In this document: one piece after another, positions 19,592 to 27,015 of the stretch
Layout: every line of letters begins with the position of its first letter
Position numbering within the stretch: position 1 is the first letter of the stretch
Assembly (NCBI GenBank): GCA_035499215.1
Contig: DATJZH010000088.1
Span: forward strand, 1 to 27,015
Reading direction: 5' to 3'
Source: DATJZH01 sp035499215
GTDB lineage: Bacteria > Actinomycetota > Actinomycetes > Streptosporangiales > Streptosporangiaceae
DNA: 27,015 nucleotides
Made by a program: the position numbers and the translations under genes
Notes under the pieces: generated by a model
Databases searched by the model: none
The model's input: the letters and a program-made list of their open reading frames with translations, nothing else
What the model was told of the DNA's origin: nothing

Positions 19592-19641
19592 CGCCCCTGA
19601 AGGGCGGAAATGTCGGCAGGCCGCCCCTGAAGGGCGGAAAT
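19592..19641. repeat. Two 20-bp identical palindromic repeats, 30-bp period
   Basis: CGCCCCTGAAGGGCGGAAAT occurs at 19592-19611 and again at 19622-19641. Each contains CGCCC-ctgaa-GGGCG, extended to CCGCCC/GGGCGG in the second copy, followed by AAAT. A degenerate CCCCTGA lies at 19575-19581. The arrangement suits paired protein-binding sites or small terminators for the convergent thioesterase gene. Confidence 0.7.
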
Positions 19642-19711
19642 ACCGGCCGCGACCTGCGGTCGCGCTCAGCGAGATGCCTTTTTCTGGCGGCGGTGGCCGT
19701 CAGTGTGATCA

Positions 19712-20191
19712 CTACGGTCCGTAGCCGCTAGGCGGTTGCGCCCCGCCTGCTGAGTCAATGCCGTCTGCGGGGGGTAACGCATCCCGCAGCAGGCAGGTCA
19801 GCCGCGATGTACATATCCGGCGGCCCAGGTCATCGGCTATGACAACCTCGTAGGTGGTCATCGTGGCGCCGCCGTGCAGGCGCGTCGCGACGCCGGTGAC
19901 CTCGCCTCGCGCGGCACTGCGATGATGGGTGGCGCTGATCTCAATCCCGACCGTGATGCGGTCATGGCCGGCGTGCAGGGCCGACCCGAGCGAGCCCAGG
20001 GTCTCGGCGAGCACGCACGACGCGCCGCCGTGCAGCAGCCCGTAGGGCTGGGTGTTGCCGCTGACCGGCATCGTGCCCACTACCCGCGCCGCCGAGGCCT
20101 CGACGATCTTGATGCCCATCCGGGCGGCCAGCGTTTCGGCGTACGGCACCTTGAAGCTGTCCCTGATAAGCCGTTCCCGGTCATAGGTCAC
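19712..20191 (-). CDS. Hotdog-fold PaaI-type thioesterase
   Basis: A 159-aa single hotdog domain that probably hydrolyses an acyl- or aryl-CoA thioester in the cytosol; the substrate is unknown. The core motif GNTQPYGLLHGGASCVLAETLGSLGSAL (from about residue 44) holds the HGG and the acidic residue of the PaaI/4HBT active site. TVGIEISATHHRSAARGEVTGVATRLHGG is the usual second half. The GTG at 20189-20191 is taken as start because GGAGGTGG lies 7-8 nt upstream; in-frame Met codons further upstream lack such a site. It is convergent with pdtaR and divergent from polA. In related genomes a thioesterase is also found between pdtaR and polA, so it belongs to the conserved block. Confidence 0.86.
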   Translation of the reverse strand: MTYDRERLIRDSFKVPYAETLAARMGIKIVEASAARVVGTMPVSGNTQPYGLLHGGASCVLAETLGSLGSALHAGHDRITVGIEISATHHRSAARGEVTGVATRLHGGATMTTYEVVIADDLGRRICTSRLTCLLRDALPPADGIDSAGGAQPPSGYGP

Positions 20192-20370
20192 CGGGCCACC
20201 TCCGAGTCTCTGACGGCGCATCCGTGATCCATGCAGCCTAGACACCCGCGCGCCGCCCGGCGGGCGCCCGGGCCGCTGCGCTGGCCGGCGCGCCCCGGCT
20301 GACGATCCCGGCCCCCTGGTCGCGCACCGGGCCGGCTGCCTGGCTTCCCGCTGATGTCACAGCAGCCCAC

Positions 20371-20376
20371 TAGACT
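20371..20376 (+). promoter_or_regulatory. -10 box of a leaderless promoter for polA
   Basis: TAGACT is a strong TAnnnT match and ends 6 nt before the polA GTG. The intervening ctgtgc and the upstream DNA contain no Shine-Dalgarno sequence, so translation probably starts at the 5' end of the mRNA. A clear -35 is not seen. Confidence 0.58.
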
Positions 20377-20382
20377 CTGTGC

Positions 20383-23118
20383 GTGGCGACGAAGCCGACA
20401 CCCGTGCCCGGCCCCGGCCGTGGCGACAGACTGCTGCTGCTCGACGGGCACTCGCTGGCCTACCGGGCGTTTTTCGCGCTGCCCGCCGAGAACTTCTCCA
20501 CCACCACCGGTCAGCCCACCAACGCCGTCTACGGCTTCACCGCCATGCTGATCAACGTGCTGCGGGACGAGCAGCCGACGCACGTCGCGGTGGCATTCGA
20601 CCGGGGCGAGCCGACATTCCGGCACGACCAGTTTGTCGAGTACAAGGCGAACCGCCGGGAGACGCCCGCGGACTTCCGCGGCCAGCTGAGCCTGATCTTC
20701 GAGGTGCTTGACGCGCTCGGCATAGCCCGGCTGTCGGTTGCCGGCTACGAGGCCGATGACATCATCGCGACCCTGGCGGCACAGGCGGAGGCCGACGGCA
20801 TGAGCATCCTGATCGTGACCGGGGACCGCGATGCCCTGCAGCTCGTGGACGACAACGTCACCGTGCTGATGACCAGGCGAGGCATCAGCGACATGACCCG
20901 TTTCACGCCGGCCGCGGTGAGCGAGAAGTACGGCCTGACGCCTGCTCAGTACCCCGATTTCGCCGCGTTGCGCGGTGACCCGAGCGACAACCTGCCCAGC
21001 ATCCCGGGGGTCGGCGAGAAGACGGCGGCCCGCTGGGTGGCCGAGTTCGGCTCCCTGGCCCGGCTGGTCGACCGCGTGCAGGAGGTCAAGGGCAAGACCG
21101 GTGACAGCCTGCGCGAGCACCTGGCCGACGTGCTGCGCAACCGCCAGCTGACTGAGCTGGCGCGGGACGTGCCGGCCCCGGCGGCGCCCCGGGACCTGCG
21201 GCCCGTGCCCTGGGACCGGGAGCAGATCCACCAGCTGTTCGACACTCTGCAGTTCCGGGTCCTTCGTGATCGCCTGTACACCACATTTCCCACCGGGATC
21301 ACCGGGCCGACCACCCTGCCCGATGCGGCGCGGCCGCCGGGCCAGGGCTTCGACGTCGACCTGACCAGGCTGGGTCCCGGCGAGGTAGCGGCCTGGCTGT
21401 CCGAGCATTCGGGATCCGGGCGAGCGGGCCTGGCAGCGAGCGGCAGCTGGGGCCGCGGAACCGGCGCGCTCGACGGGCTCGCGCTGGCAGCGCCGGACGG
21501 CGGTGTCGCATTCATCGACCCGACGGCGCTGACCGAGCACGACGACCAGGTGCTCGGCGCCTGGCTGGCTGACCCGGCTGTCACCAAGGCGGTGCACGAC
21601 GCCAAGGGACCGACGCACGCGCTGGCGGCCCGCGGCTTCGAGCTGCGCGGCCTGACCAGCGACACGGCGCTGGCCGCCTACCTCGCGCTGCCCGGGCAGC
21701 GGTCCTTCGACCTGGCCGACCTGTCCCTGCGCTACCTTGACCGCGGGCTTCGCGAAAACGGCGCCGCCGCGGCCGGCCAGCTCGCGCTCGGGCTGTCCGA
21801 TGATGACGAGGCAGCCGTCGTGCTCGCGCAGCGCGCGGTAGCCACAGCGCAGCTTGCTGATGCGCTGGACGCCGACCTCACCAGCCGGGGCGCCGCCTCG
21901 CTGCTGGCCGACGTGGAGCTCCCGCTGGTCGGCGTGCTCGCCGAGATGGAGCGGGCCGGCATCGCGGCCGATGTCGATCACTTCGTCGGCATGTCGGCCA
22001 GCCTGGGCGGCGATGTCAAGGCAGCAGAGCAGGGCGCGTACGCGGCCACCGGGCATGAGTTCAACCTCGGCTCCCCCAAGCAGCTGCAGGAAGTACTGTT
22101 CACCGAGCTCAGCCTGCCGAAGACAAAGCGGATCAAAACGGGTTACACCACTGACTCCGAGGCCCTGACTGGCCTGCTCGCAGCGACCGGCCACCCGGTC
22201 CTCGAGCACCTGCTCCGGTACCGCGACGTCGCCAAGCTGAAGAGCATCGTCGATTCGCTGATCCCCATGGCCGGTCAGGACGGCCGCATACACACCACCT
22301 ACAACCAGATGATCGCCGCGACCGGGCGGCTCTCCTCGACCGACCCGAACCTGCAGAACATCCCGATCAGGACCGAGGAAGGCCGGCGGATCCGGCAGGG
22401 CTTCGTCGTCGGGGCCGGCTACGGGTGCCTGCTAACGGCGGACTACAGCCAGATCGAGCTGCGCATCATGGCGCACCTGTCCGGTGACGCGGCGCTGGCG
22501 GCGGCGTTCGGCTCCGGGCATGATTTCCACGCGGCGACCGCTGCCAGCGTGTTCGGCGTGCAGCCGGGGGACGTAACGGGCGAGCTGCGCAGCAAGATAA
22601 AGGCGATGAATTACGGCCTGGCCTACGGACTTTCGGTCTATGGGCTGTCCCAGCAGCTGCGCGTGACGCCCGATGAGGCCCGCGCCTTCATGGACGAGTA
22701 CTTCCAGCAGTTCGGCGGGGTCAGGGACTATCTGCATGACGTGGTCGCGCAGGCGCGCAAGGACGGCTATACCCAGACGATCATGGGCCGCCGCCGCTAC
22801 CTGCCGGACCTCACCTCTGATAACCGCCAGCGCAGGGAAATGGCCGAGAGAATGGCCCTGAACGCGCCGATTCAGGGCTCGGCGGCCGACGTCATCAAGG
22901 TGGCCATGCTCGCGGTGCACCGCGAGATCGGCCAGCGCGGCCTGCGCTCGCGGATGCTGCTCCAGGTCCATGACGAGCTGCTGTTCGAAGTGGCTCCGGG
23001 CGAGCTCGATGCGCTGGGCGAGCTGGTCCGCGGGCAGATGTGCCGGGCCTTCGAGCTCAGCGTCCCGCTCGAGGTGTCCACGGGCACCGGCCGGAGCTGG
23101 GCGGACGCAGCCCACTAA
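20383..23118 (+). CDS. polA: DNA polymerase I
   Basis: Repair and Okazaki-fragment polymerase, 911 aa. The N-terminal 5'-nuclease domain (1-300) has LLLLDGHSLAYRAFFALP, EYKANRRETP, GYEADDIIATLA, VTGDRDALQLV and the helix-hairpin-helix GDPSDNLPSIPGVGEKTA. The middle domain (about 320-520) lacks the Asp-x-Glu of a working 3'-5' exonuclease, so proofreading is absent, as in other actinobacterial Pol I. Polymerase motif A is DYSQIELR (D687), motif B SKIKAMNYGLAYG (K740, Y744) and motif C VHDELL (D864). Tyr744 in place of Phe is the type known to tolerate dideoxynucleotides. The GTG start is supported by the -10 box and the standard N-terminus. Confidence 0.97.
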   Translation: MATKPTPVPGPGRGDRLLLLDGHSLAYRAFFALPAENFSTTTGQPTNAVYGFTAMLINVLRDEQPTHVAVAFDRGEPTFRHDQFVEYKANRRETPADFRGQLSLIFEVLDALGIARLSVAGYEADDIIATLAAQAEADGMSILIVTGDRDALQLVDDNVTVLMTRRGISDMTRFTPAAVSEKYGLTPAQYPDFAALRGDPSDNLPSIPGVGEKTAARWVAEFGSLARLVDRVQEVKGKTGDSLREHLADVLRNRQLTELARDVPAPAAPRDLRPVPWDREQIHQLFDTLQFRVLRDRLYTTFPTGITGPTTLPDAARPPGQGFDVDLTRLGPGEVAAWLSEHSGSGRAGLAASGSWGRGTGALDGLALAAPDGGVAFIDPTALTEHDDQVLGAWLADPAVTKAVHDAKGPTHALAARGFELRGLTSDTALAAYLALPGQRSFDLADLSLRYLDRGLRENGAAAAGQLALGLSDDDEAAVVLAQRAVATAQLADALDADLTSRGAASLLADVELPLVGVLAEMERAGIAADVDHFVGMSASLGGDVKAAEQGAYAATGHEFNLGSPKQLQEVLFTELSLPKTKRIKTGYTTDSEALTGLLAATGHPVLEHLLRYRDVAKLKSIVDSLIPMAGQDGRIHTTYNQMIAATGRLSSTDPNLQNIPIRTEEGRRIRQGFVVGAGYGCLLTADYSQIELRIMAHLSGDAALAAAFGSGHDFHAATAASVFGVQPGDVTGELRSKIKAMNYGLAYGLSVYGLSQQLRVTPDEARAFMDEYFQQFGGVRDYLHDVVAQARKDGYTQTIMGRRRYLPDLTSDNRQRREMAERMALNAPIQGSAADVIKVAMLAVHREIGQRGLRSRMLLQVHDELLFEVAPGELDALGELVRGQMCRAFELSVPLEVSTGTGRSWADAAH

Positions 23119-23507
23119 GACGCGGACCCAGCATGCGAAGACGAGGCGCGCCAAGAACACGAGGCGCAGCCGGGAACGGGCACCGGGACCGAGGCGATCC
23201 GGCCGCCCCGGCTGGCCGCCCGCGGGCGCCGAATCGGTGTTCACCGGGCGGCTTCGGGCAGCAGCACCGGGCATCGGGAAGACGGCTGCGGATTGACCGG
23301 TCGGCCGGGCTCTCATATTCTGATCGCTGCGCTGTGTTGCATGTGCAGTCCGCCATGGTCAGGCAGTCCGCGGGCCGTCTAACGGCTGGCCGCGGCTGGT
23401 CATGCTGGCCAGGCAAGTCCAGTTCGCTCCTGGCCGGTCCATGGCGGAGTCCGCTGTGCACCGCGCGCGTCCACACATCCCTGTCCGTATCCGGAGCCCA
23501 CCAACAC
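23119..23507 (+). other. polA-rpsA intergenic region with the rpsA leader
   Basis: About 390 bp without a gene. The first 170 bp are very GC-rich with no supported feature beyond short palindromic runs. Then comes the rpsA promoter (23293-23321) and a leader of about 180 nt. The frame of rpsA is open through the whole region, but the homology to S1 begins only at 23508. Confidence 0.7.
23293..23321 (+). promoter_or_regulatory. rpsA promoter (TTGACC-17-TATTCT)
   Basis: TTGACC at 23293-23298 and TATTCT at 23316-23321 are separated by exactly 17 bp, the best housekeeping sigma-factor match in the window. The expected start is near 23328, which leaves about 180 nt of leader before rpsA. Ribosomal protein S1 often represses its own mRNA, and the long leader leaves room for that; this is inference. 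Confidence 0.72.
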
Positions 23508-24983
23508 ATGACGAGCAGCACCGAGGCCACCTCGACCCCCAAGATAGCGGTCAACGACATCGGTTCCGAGGAGGCCTTCCTCGCCGCGATCGACGAGACC
23601 ATCAAGTACTTCAACGACGGAGACATCGTCGAGGGAACTGTTGTCAAGGTCGACAGGGACGAGGTCCTGCTCGACATCGGCTACAAGACCGAAGGCGTCA
23701 TCCCGTCCCGCGAGCTGTCGATCAAGCATGACGTCGACCCGCACGATGTCGTGAAGAGCGGCGAGCACATCGAGGCTCTGGTCCTGCAGAAGGAGGACAA
23801 GGAAGGTCGGCTGATCCTGTCCAAGAAGCGCGCCCAGTACGAGCGCGCCTGGGGCACGATTGAGAAGATCAAGGAGGAGGACGGCGTCGTCACCGGCACC
23901 GTCATCGAGGTCGTCAAGGGCGGCCTCATCCTCGACATCGGCCTGCGCGGATTCCTCCCGGCGTCGCTGGTCGAGATGCGCCGGGTCCGTGACCTCCAGC
24001 CATACGTCGGCAAGGAGATCGAGGCCAAGATCATTGAGCTGGACAAGAACCGCAATAACGTGGTGCTTTCCCGCCGTGCCTGGCTTGAGCAGACTCAGTC
24101 GGAGGTCCGGCAGAACTTCCTCAACACGCTGCAGAAGGGCCAGATCCGCAAGGGCGTCGTGTCCTCGATCGTCAACTTCGGCGCGTTCGTCGACCTGGGC
24201 GGGGTGGACGGCCTGGTGCACGTGTCGGAGCTGTCCTGGAAGCACATCGACCATCCCGGCGAGGTTGTCGAGGTCGGCCAGGACGTCACCGTCGAGGTGC
24301 TCGACGTCGACATGGACCGTGAGCGCGTATCGCTGTCGCTGAAGTCCACGCAGGAAGATCCCTGGCAGCAGTTCGCCAGGATGCACCAGATCGGCCAGGT
24401 CGTGCCCGGCCGGGTCACCAAGCTGGTCCCGTTTGGCGCATTCGTCCGGGTGGAAGAGGGCATCGAGGGCCTGGTGCACATCTCCGAGCTGGCTGACCGG
24501 CACGTCGAGATTCCCGAGCAGGTCGTGCAGGTCGGCGACGAGATCTTCGTCAAGATCATCGATATCGACCTGGACCGCCGCCGGATCAGCCTGTCGCTCA
24601 AGCAGGCTAACGAGGGCACCATCGGCGAGGCCATCGGCGAGGACTTCGACCCGACCCTGTACGGCATGCCGGCGACCTACGACGAGCAGGGCAACTACAT
24701 CTACCCCGACGGCTTCGACCCAGAGTCGGGCGAGTGGCTCGAGGGCTACGACACCCAGCGCGAGGAGTGGGAGCGGCAGTACGCCGAGGCCCGCTCTCGA
24801 TACGAGGCGCACCGGCAGCAGGTGACCGAGGCCCGCAACAGGTCTTCCGGCGCAGACGGCGGGGGCGTCGATGGTGAGACGGCCGTCTCGGCCCGGCAGC
24901 CAGAGCCCGAGGCGGCCGGCCCGCTGGCCTCGGACGAGGCGCTGGCCGCGCTGCGCGAGAAGCTTTCGGGCGGCCAGAGCTGA
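23508..24983 (+). CDS. rpsA: 30S ribosomal protein S1
   Basis: An mRNA-binding protein of the small ribosomal subunit, 491 aa. Four S1 (OB-fold) domains are visible at about 35-105, 123-188, 208-277 and 293-363: GDIVEGTVVKVDRDEVLLDIGYKTEGVIP, GVVTGTVIEVVKGGLILDI, GQIRKGVVSSIVNFGAFVDLGG and GQVVPGRVTKLVPFGAFVRVEEG. Four domains is the actinobacterial form; E. coli has six. An acidic, Tyr/Gln/Glu-rich C-terminus (from about 375) with DEQGNYIYPDGFDPESGEWL is also typical. The ATG at 23508 follows GGAG by about 12 nt, a long spacing, but the family N-terminus (GSEEAFLAAIDETIKYFNDGDIVEG) fixes it. Codon use is more biased than in its neighbours (AAG, ATC, GTC), as for a highly expressed gene. Confidence 0.97.
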   Translation: MTSSTEATSTPKIAVNDIGSEEAFLAAIDETIKYFNDGDIVEGTVVKVDRDEVLLDIGYKTEGVIPSRELSIKHDVDPHDVVKSGEHIEALVLQKEDKEGRLILSKKRAQYERAWGTIEKIKEEDGVVTGTVIEVVKGGLILDIGLRGFLPASLVEMRRVRDLQPYVGKEIEAKIIELDKNRNNVVLSRRAWLEQTQSEVRQNFLNTLQKGQIRKGVVSSIVNFGAFVDLGGVDGLVHVSELSWKHIDHPGEVVEVGQDVTVEVLDVDMDRERVSLSLKSTQEDPWQQFARMHQIGQVVPGRVTKLVPFGAFVRVEEGIEGLVHISELADRHVEIPEQVVQVGDEIFVKIIDIDLDRRRISLSLKQANEGTIGEAIGEDFDPTLYGMPATYDEQGNYIYPDGFDPESGEWLEGYDTQREEWERQYAEARSRYEAHRQQVTEARNRSSGADGGGVDGETAVSARQPEPEAAGPLASDEALAALREKLSGGQS

Positions 24984-25057
24984 CAGCGGCGTTTCGCCCG
25001 GTCATGGTCGTGGCGACCGCTCCGCCGCCAGCGCGGCTGGCTCGTCACCACCATCCC

Positions 25058-25096
25058 GCCGGCCTGGGCCGCACGCGCGGATGCGGCACGGCCGGC
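25058..25096 (+). terminator. Two-part hairpin after rpsA
   Basis: GCCGGCC (25058-25064) pairs with GGCCGGC (25090-25096), and inside it GCCGCA (25068-25073) with TGCGGC (25082-25087). That makes 13 bp with a 3/2 internal loop and an 8-nt apical loop. It lies 75 nt after the rpsA stop and just before coaE, suggesting partial termination of the strong rpsA transcript. Confidence 0.58.
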
Positions 25097-25118
25097 CACG
25101 TTGTGTCCGGGAGCTGAG

Positions 25119-25727
25119 ATGCTCCGGGCCGGGCTGACCGGCGGCATCGGGGCCGGGAAGAGCGAGGTGTCCAGGCGCCTTTCCGCACATGGCGCGGTGG
25201 TCATCGATGCCGATGCCATTGCCAGGGAAGTAGTCGCGCCAGGCAGCACGGGCCTGATGCAGGTGGCAGCCGCTTTCGGCCCGGGCGTGCTGTTCCCGGA
25301 CGGCCGCCTGGACCGCGCCGGGCTCGGCGAGATCGTCTTCGCCGACCCTGACCTGCGCACCCGGCTGAACGCGATCATCCACCCGCCCATTGCGGCCCGG
25401 ATGCGAGAGCTGGAAGCCGCGGCCGGCGATGCCGCGATCGTCGTGCACGACGTTCCGCTGATCGCCGAGAACAATCTGGCCGGTTCCTACGATCTCGTCG
25501 TGGTCGTCGACGTGCCGCCGAGGGTCCAGCTGGATCGCCTGGTCAGGCACCGCGGCATGACTCGCGGGCAGGCCAGGGCGCGGATGGCTGCCCAGGCCAG
25601 CCGGGAGCAGCGGCTGGCGATCGCCGACATGGTGGTCGACAATTCCGGCTCCCTGGCCGAGCTCGACCGGCAGGTCGGCGAGCTGTGGGCGGAACTGCGC
25701 AGGCGGGCGCACGCGGGAGCGCGCTGA
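25119..25727 (+). CDS. coaE: Dephospho-CoA kinase
   Basis: Last step of coenzyme A synthesis: ATP-dependent phosphorylation of the 3'-hydroxyl of dephospho-CoA. The product is 202 aa, a P-loop kinase. GLTGGIGAGKSEVSRRL carries the Walker A motif (GGIGAGKS, 8-15); VIDADAIAREVV follows with D32 as the expected catalytic base, then the CoA-lid region and IIHPPIAARM, VVHDVPLIAEN and VVVVDVPPRVQLDRLVRHRGMT. The ATG at 25119 has GGGAG 5 nt upstream; a TTG six codons earlier does not. Mycobacterial CoaE carries an extra C-terminal GrpB-like domain; this protein does not. It lies 135 bp after rpsA, behind a hairpin. Confidence 0.95.
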   Translation: MLRAGLTGGIGAGKSEVSRRLSAHGAVVIDADAIAREVVAPGSTGLMQVAAAFGPGVLFPDGRLDRAGLGEIVFADPDLRTRLNAIIHPPIAARMRELEAAAGDAAIVVHDVPLIAENNLAGSYDLVVVVDVPPRVQLDRLVRHRGMTRGQARARMAAQASREQRLAIADMVVDNSGSLAELDRQVGELWAELRRRAHAGAR

Positions 25728-25799
25728 CCCGCCCGCGACCGGAAGCCGCCGGGCAGATCTGAGTGCCGCAATCAGGCGCTGCGCGCAGAAAGGAGCCGG

Positions 25800-25826
25800 G
25801 CCGGCGGTCCCGCAGAGCGGGCCGGC
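25800..25826 (+). terminator. Bulged hairpin between coaE and uvrB
   Basis: GCCGG (25800-25804) and CCCGC (25809-25813) pair with GCGGG (25817-25821) and CCGGC (25822-25826) around a 3-nt loop, with a 4-nt bulge on the left arm. TTGT follows. It lies 72 nt after coaE. Confidence 0.4.
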
Positions 25827-25833
25827 TTGTCGG

Positions 25834-25859
25834 ACTGTGGTCCTACAGTGGACACAGTG
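25834..25859 (+). promoter_or_regulatory. uvrB upstream element: TACAGT and ACAGTG repeats
   Basis: TACAGT (25844-25849) is a possible -10 for uvrB, about 58 nt before its ATG. The same bases form an inverted repeat ACTGT-N6-ACAGT (25834-25849), and ACAGTG recurs 9 bp later (25854-25859). This could be an operator overlapping the promoter. It does not match the actinobacterial LexA box (TCGAAC-N4-GTTCGA). Confidence 0.35.
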
Positions 25860-25906
25860 ACCCTGCATCGGGATGCCCGCGTACTGGCGGGCTTGAGGGA
25901 GGCGTC

Positions 25907-27015
<1,109 letters not shown>

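Larger units (their letters stand above)
19294..19711. other. Gene-poor convergent region, about 420 bp
   Basis: No protein gene is supported between pdtaR (+) and the thioesterase (-). The stretch holds a large imperfect hairpin (19329-19389) and a pair of palindromic repeats 30 bp apart (19592-19641). The open frames crossing it have a composition unlike the neighbouring proteins and no start signals. A small RNA cannot be excluded but has no visible promoter-terminator pair. Confidence 0.65.

Noticed and set aside
20188..22293. 701-codon open frame on the minus strand opposite polA
   Set aside because: It is fully antisense to a secure polA reading frame. The translation is Gln/Arg/Gly/Ala-rich with no domain, and long antisense frames are expected at about 70% G+C.
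23040..23507. N-terminally extended S1 protein starting inside polA
   Set aside because: The frame is open, but the extra 156 residues are Arg/Gly-rich and overlap polA out of frame. The S1 N-terminus begins at the ATG at 23508, downstream of its own promoter.
23400..24812. 470-codon minus-strand frame opposite rpsA
   Set aside because: A mirror of the strongly codon-biased rpsA frame: its Leu/Asp/Val richness is the reverse complement of S1 codons.
25827..25849. TTGTCG-TACAGT as a complete uvrB promoter
   Set aside because: The spacer is only 11 bp, too short for a housekeeping sigma factor; TACAGT alone is kept as a weak -10.

Overview
The window is about 70% G+C, coding-dense DNA from a high-GC actinomycete (Actinomycetota). 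Several family-level markers support this: a polyphosphate glucokinase, a PdtaR-type response regulator with an ANTAR domain, the Trp-associated membrane protein next to trpC, a four-S1-domain RpsA, and many GTG starts. From trp to uvrB the gene order matches the block I know from Mycobacterium tuberculosis as roughly Rv1609-Rv1633 and its Streptomyces counterpart. The species cannot be named from sequence alone; a member of or near Streptosporangiales is a guess.

Bases 1-6.9 kb are the accessory-looking part. They hold the tail of an unidentified gene, a two-gene ABC exporter (minus strand), a DUF2567-like membrane protein, a polyphosphate glucokinase (minus), a two-gene cassette (FAD amine oxidase plus phosphonatase-like HAD hydrolase) that probably degrades 2-aminoethylphosphonate-type compounds, and a TIGR03085/MDMPI-type protein (minus).

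Bases 6.9-18.4 kb are amino-acid and nitrogen metabolism plus envelope. A Trp-associated membrane protein precedes trpC-trpB-trpA, which overlap by 4 bp at each junction. trpE is not in its customary place. gltB-gltD (NADPH glutamate synthase) follow behind their own promoter, then lgt (prolipoprotein diacylglyceryl transferase), whose signature motif has lost several residues known to be important in E. coli.

Bases 18.4-27 kb are information processing. They hold a structurally odd tRNA with a CAA (Leu) anticodon but no long variable arm, pdtaR, a gene-poor 0.4 kb stretch with a large hairpin and tandem palindromes, a PaaI-type thioesterase (minus), polA, rpsA, coaE and the 5' part of uvrB, which runs off the window.

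The points most worth a second look are the altered Lgt signature, the short-variable-arm tRNA-Leu(CAA), the phosphonate oxidase/phosphonatase pair, the missing trpE with a hairpin-rich trpC leader, and a shared leaderless start architecture (TAnnnT, 6 nt, GTG) at three unrelated genes. I see no CRISPR array, insertion sequence, integrase, phage gene or defence system.
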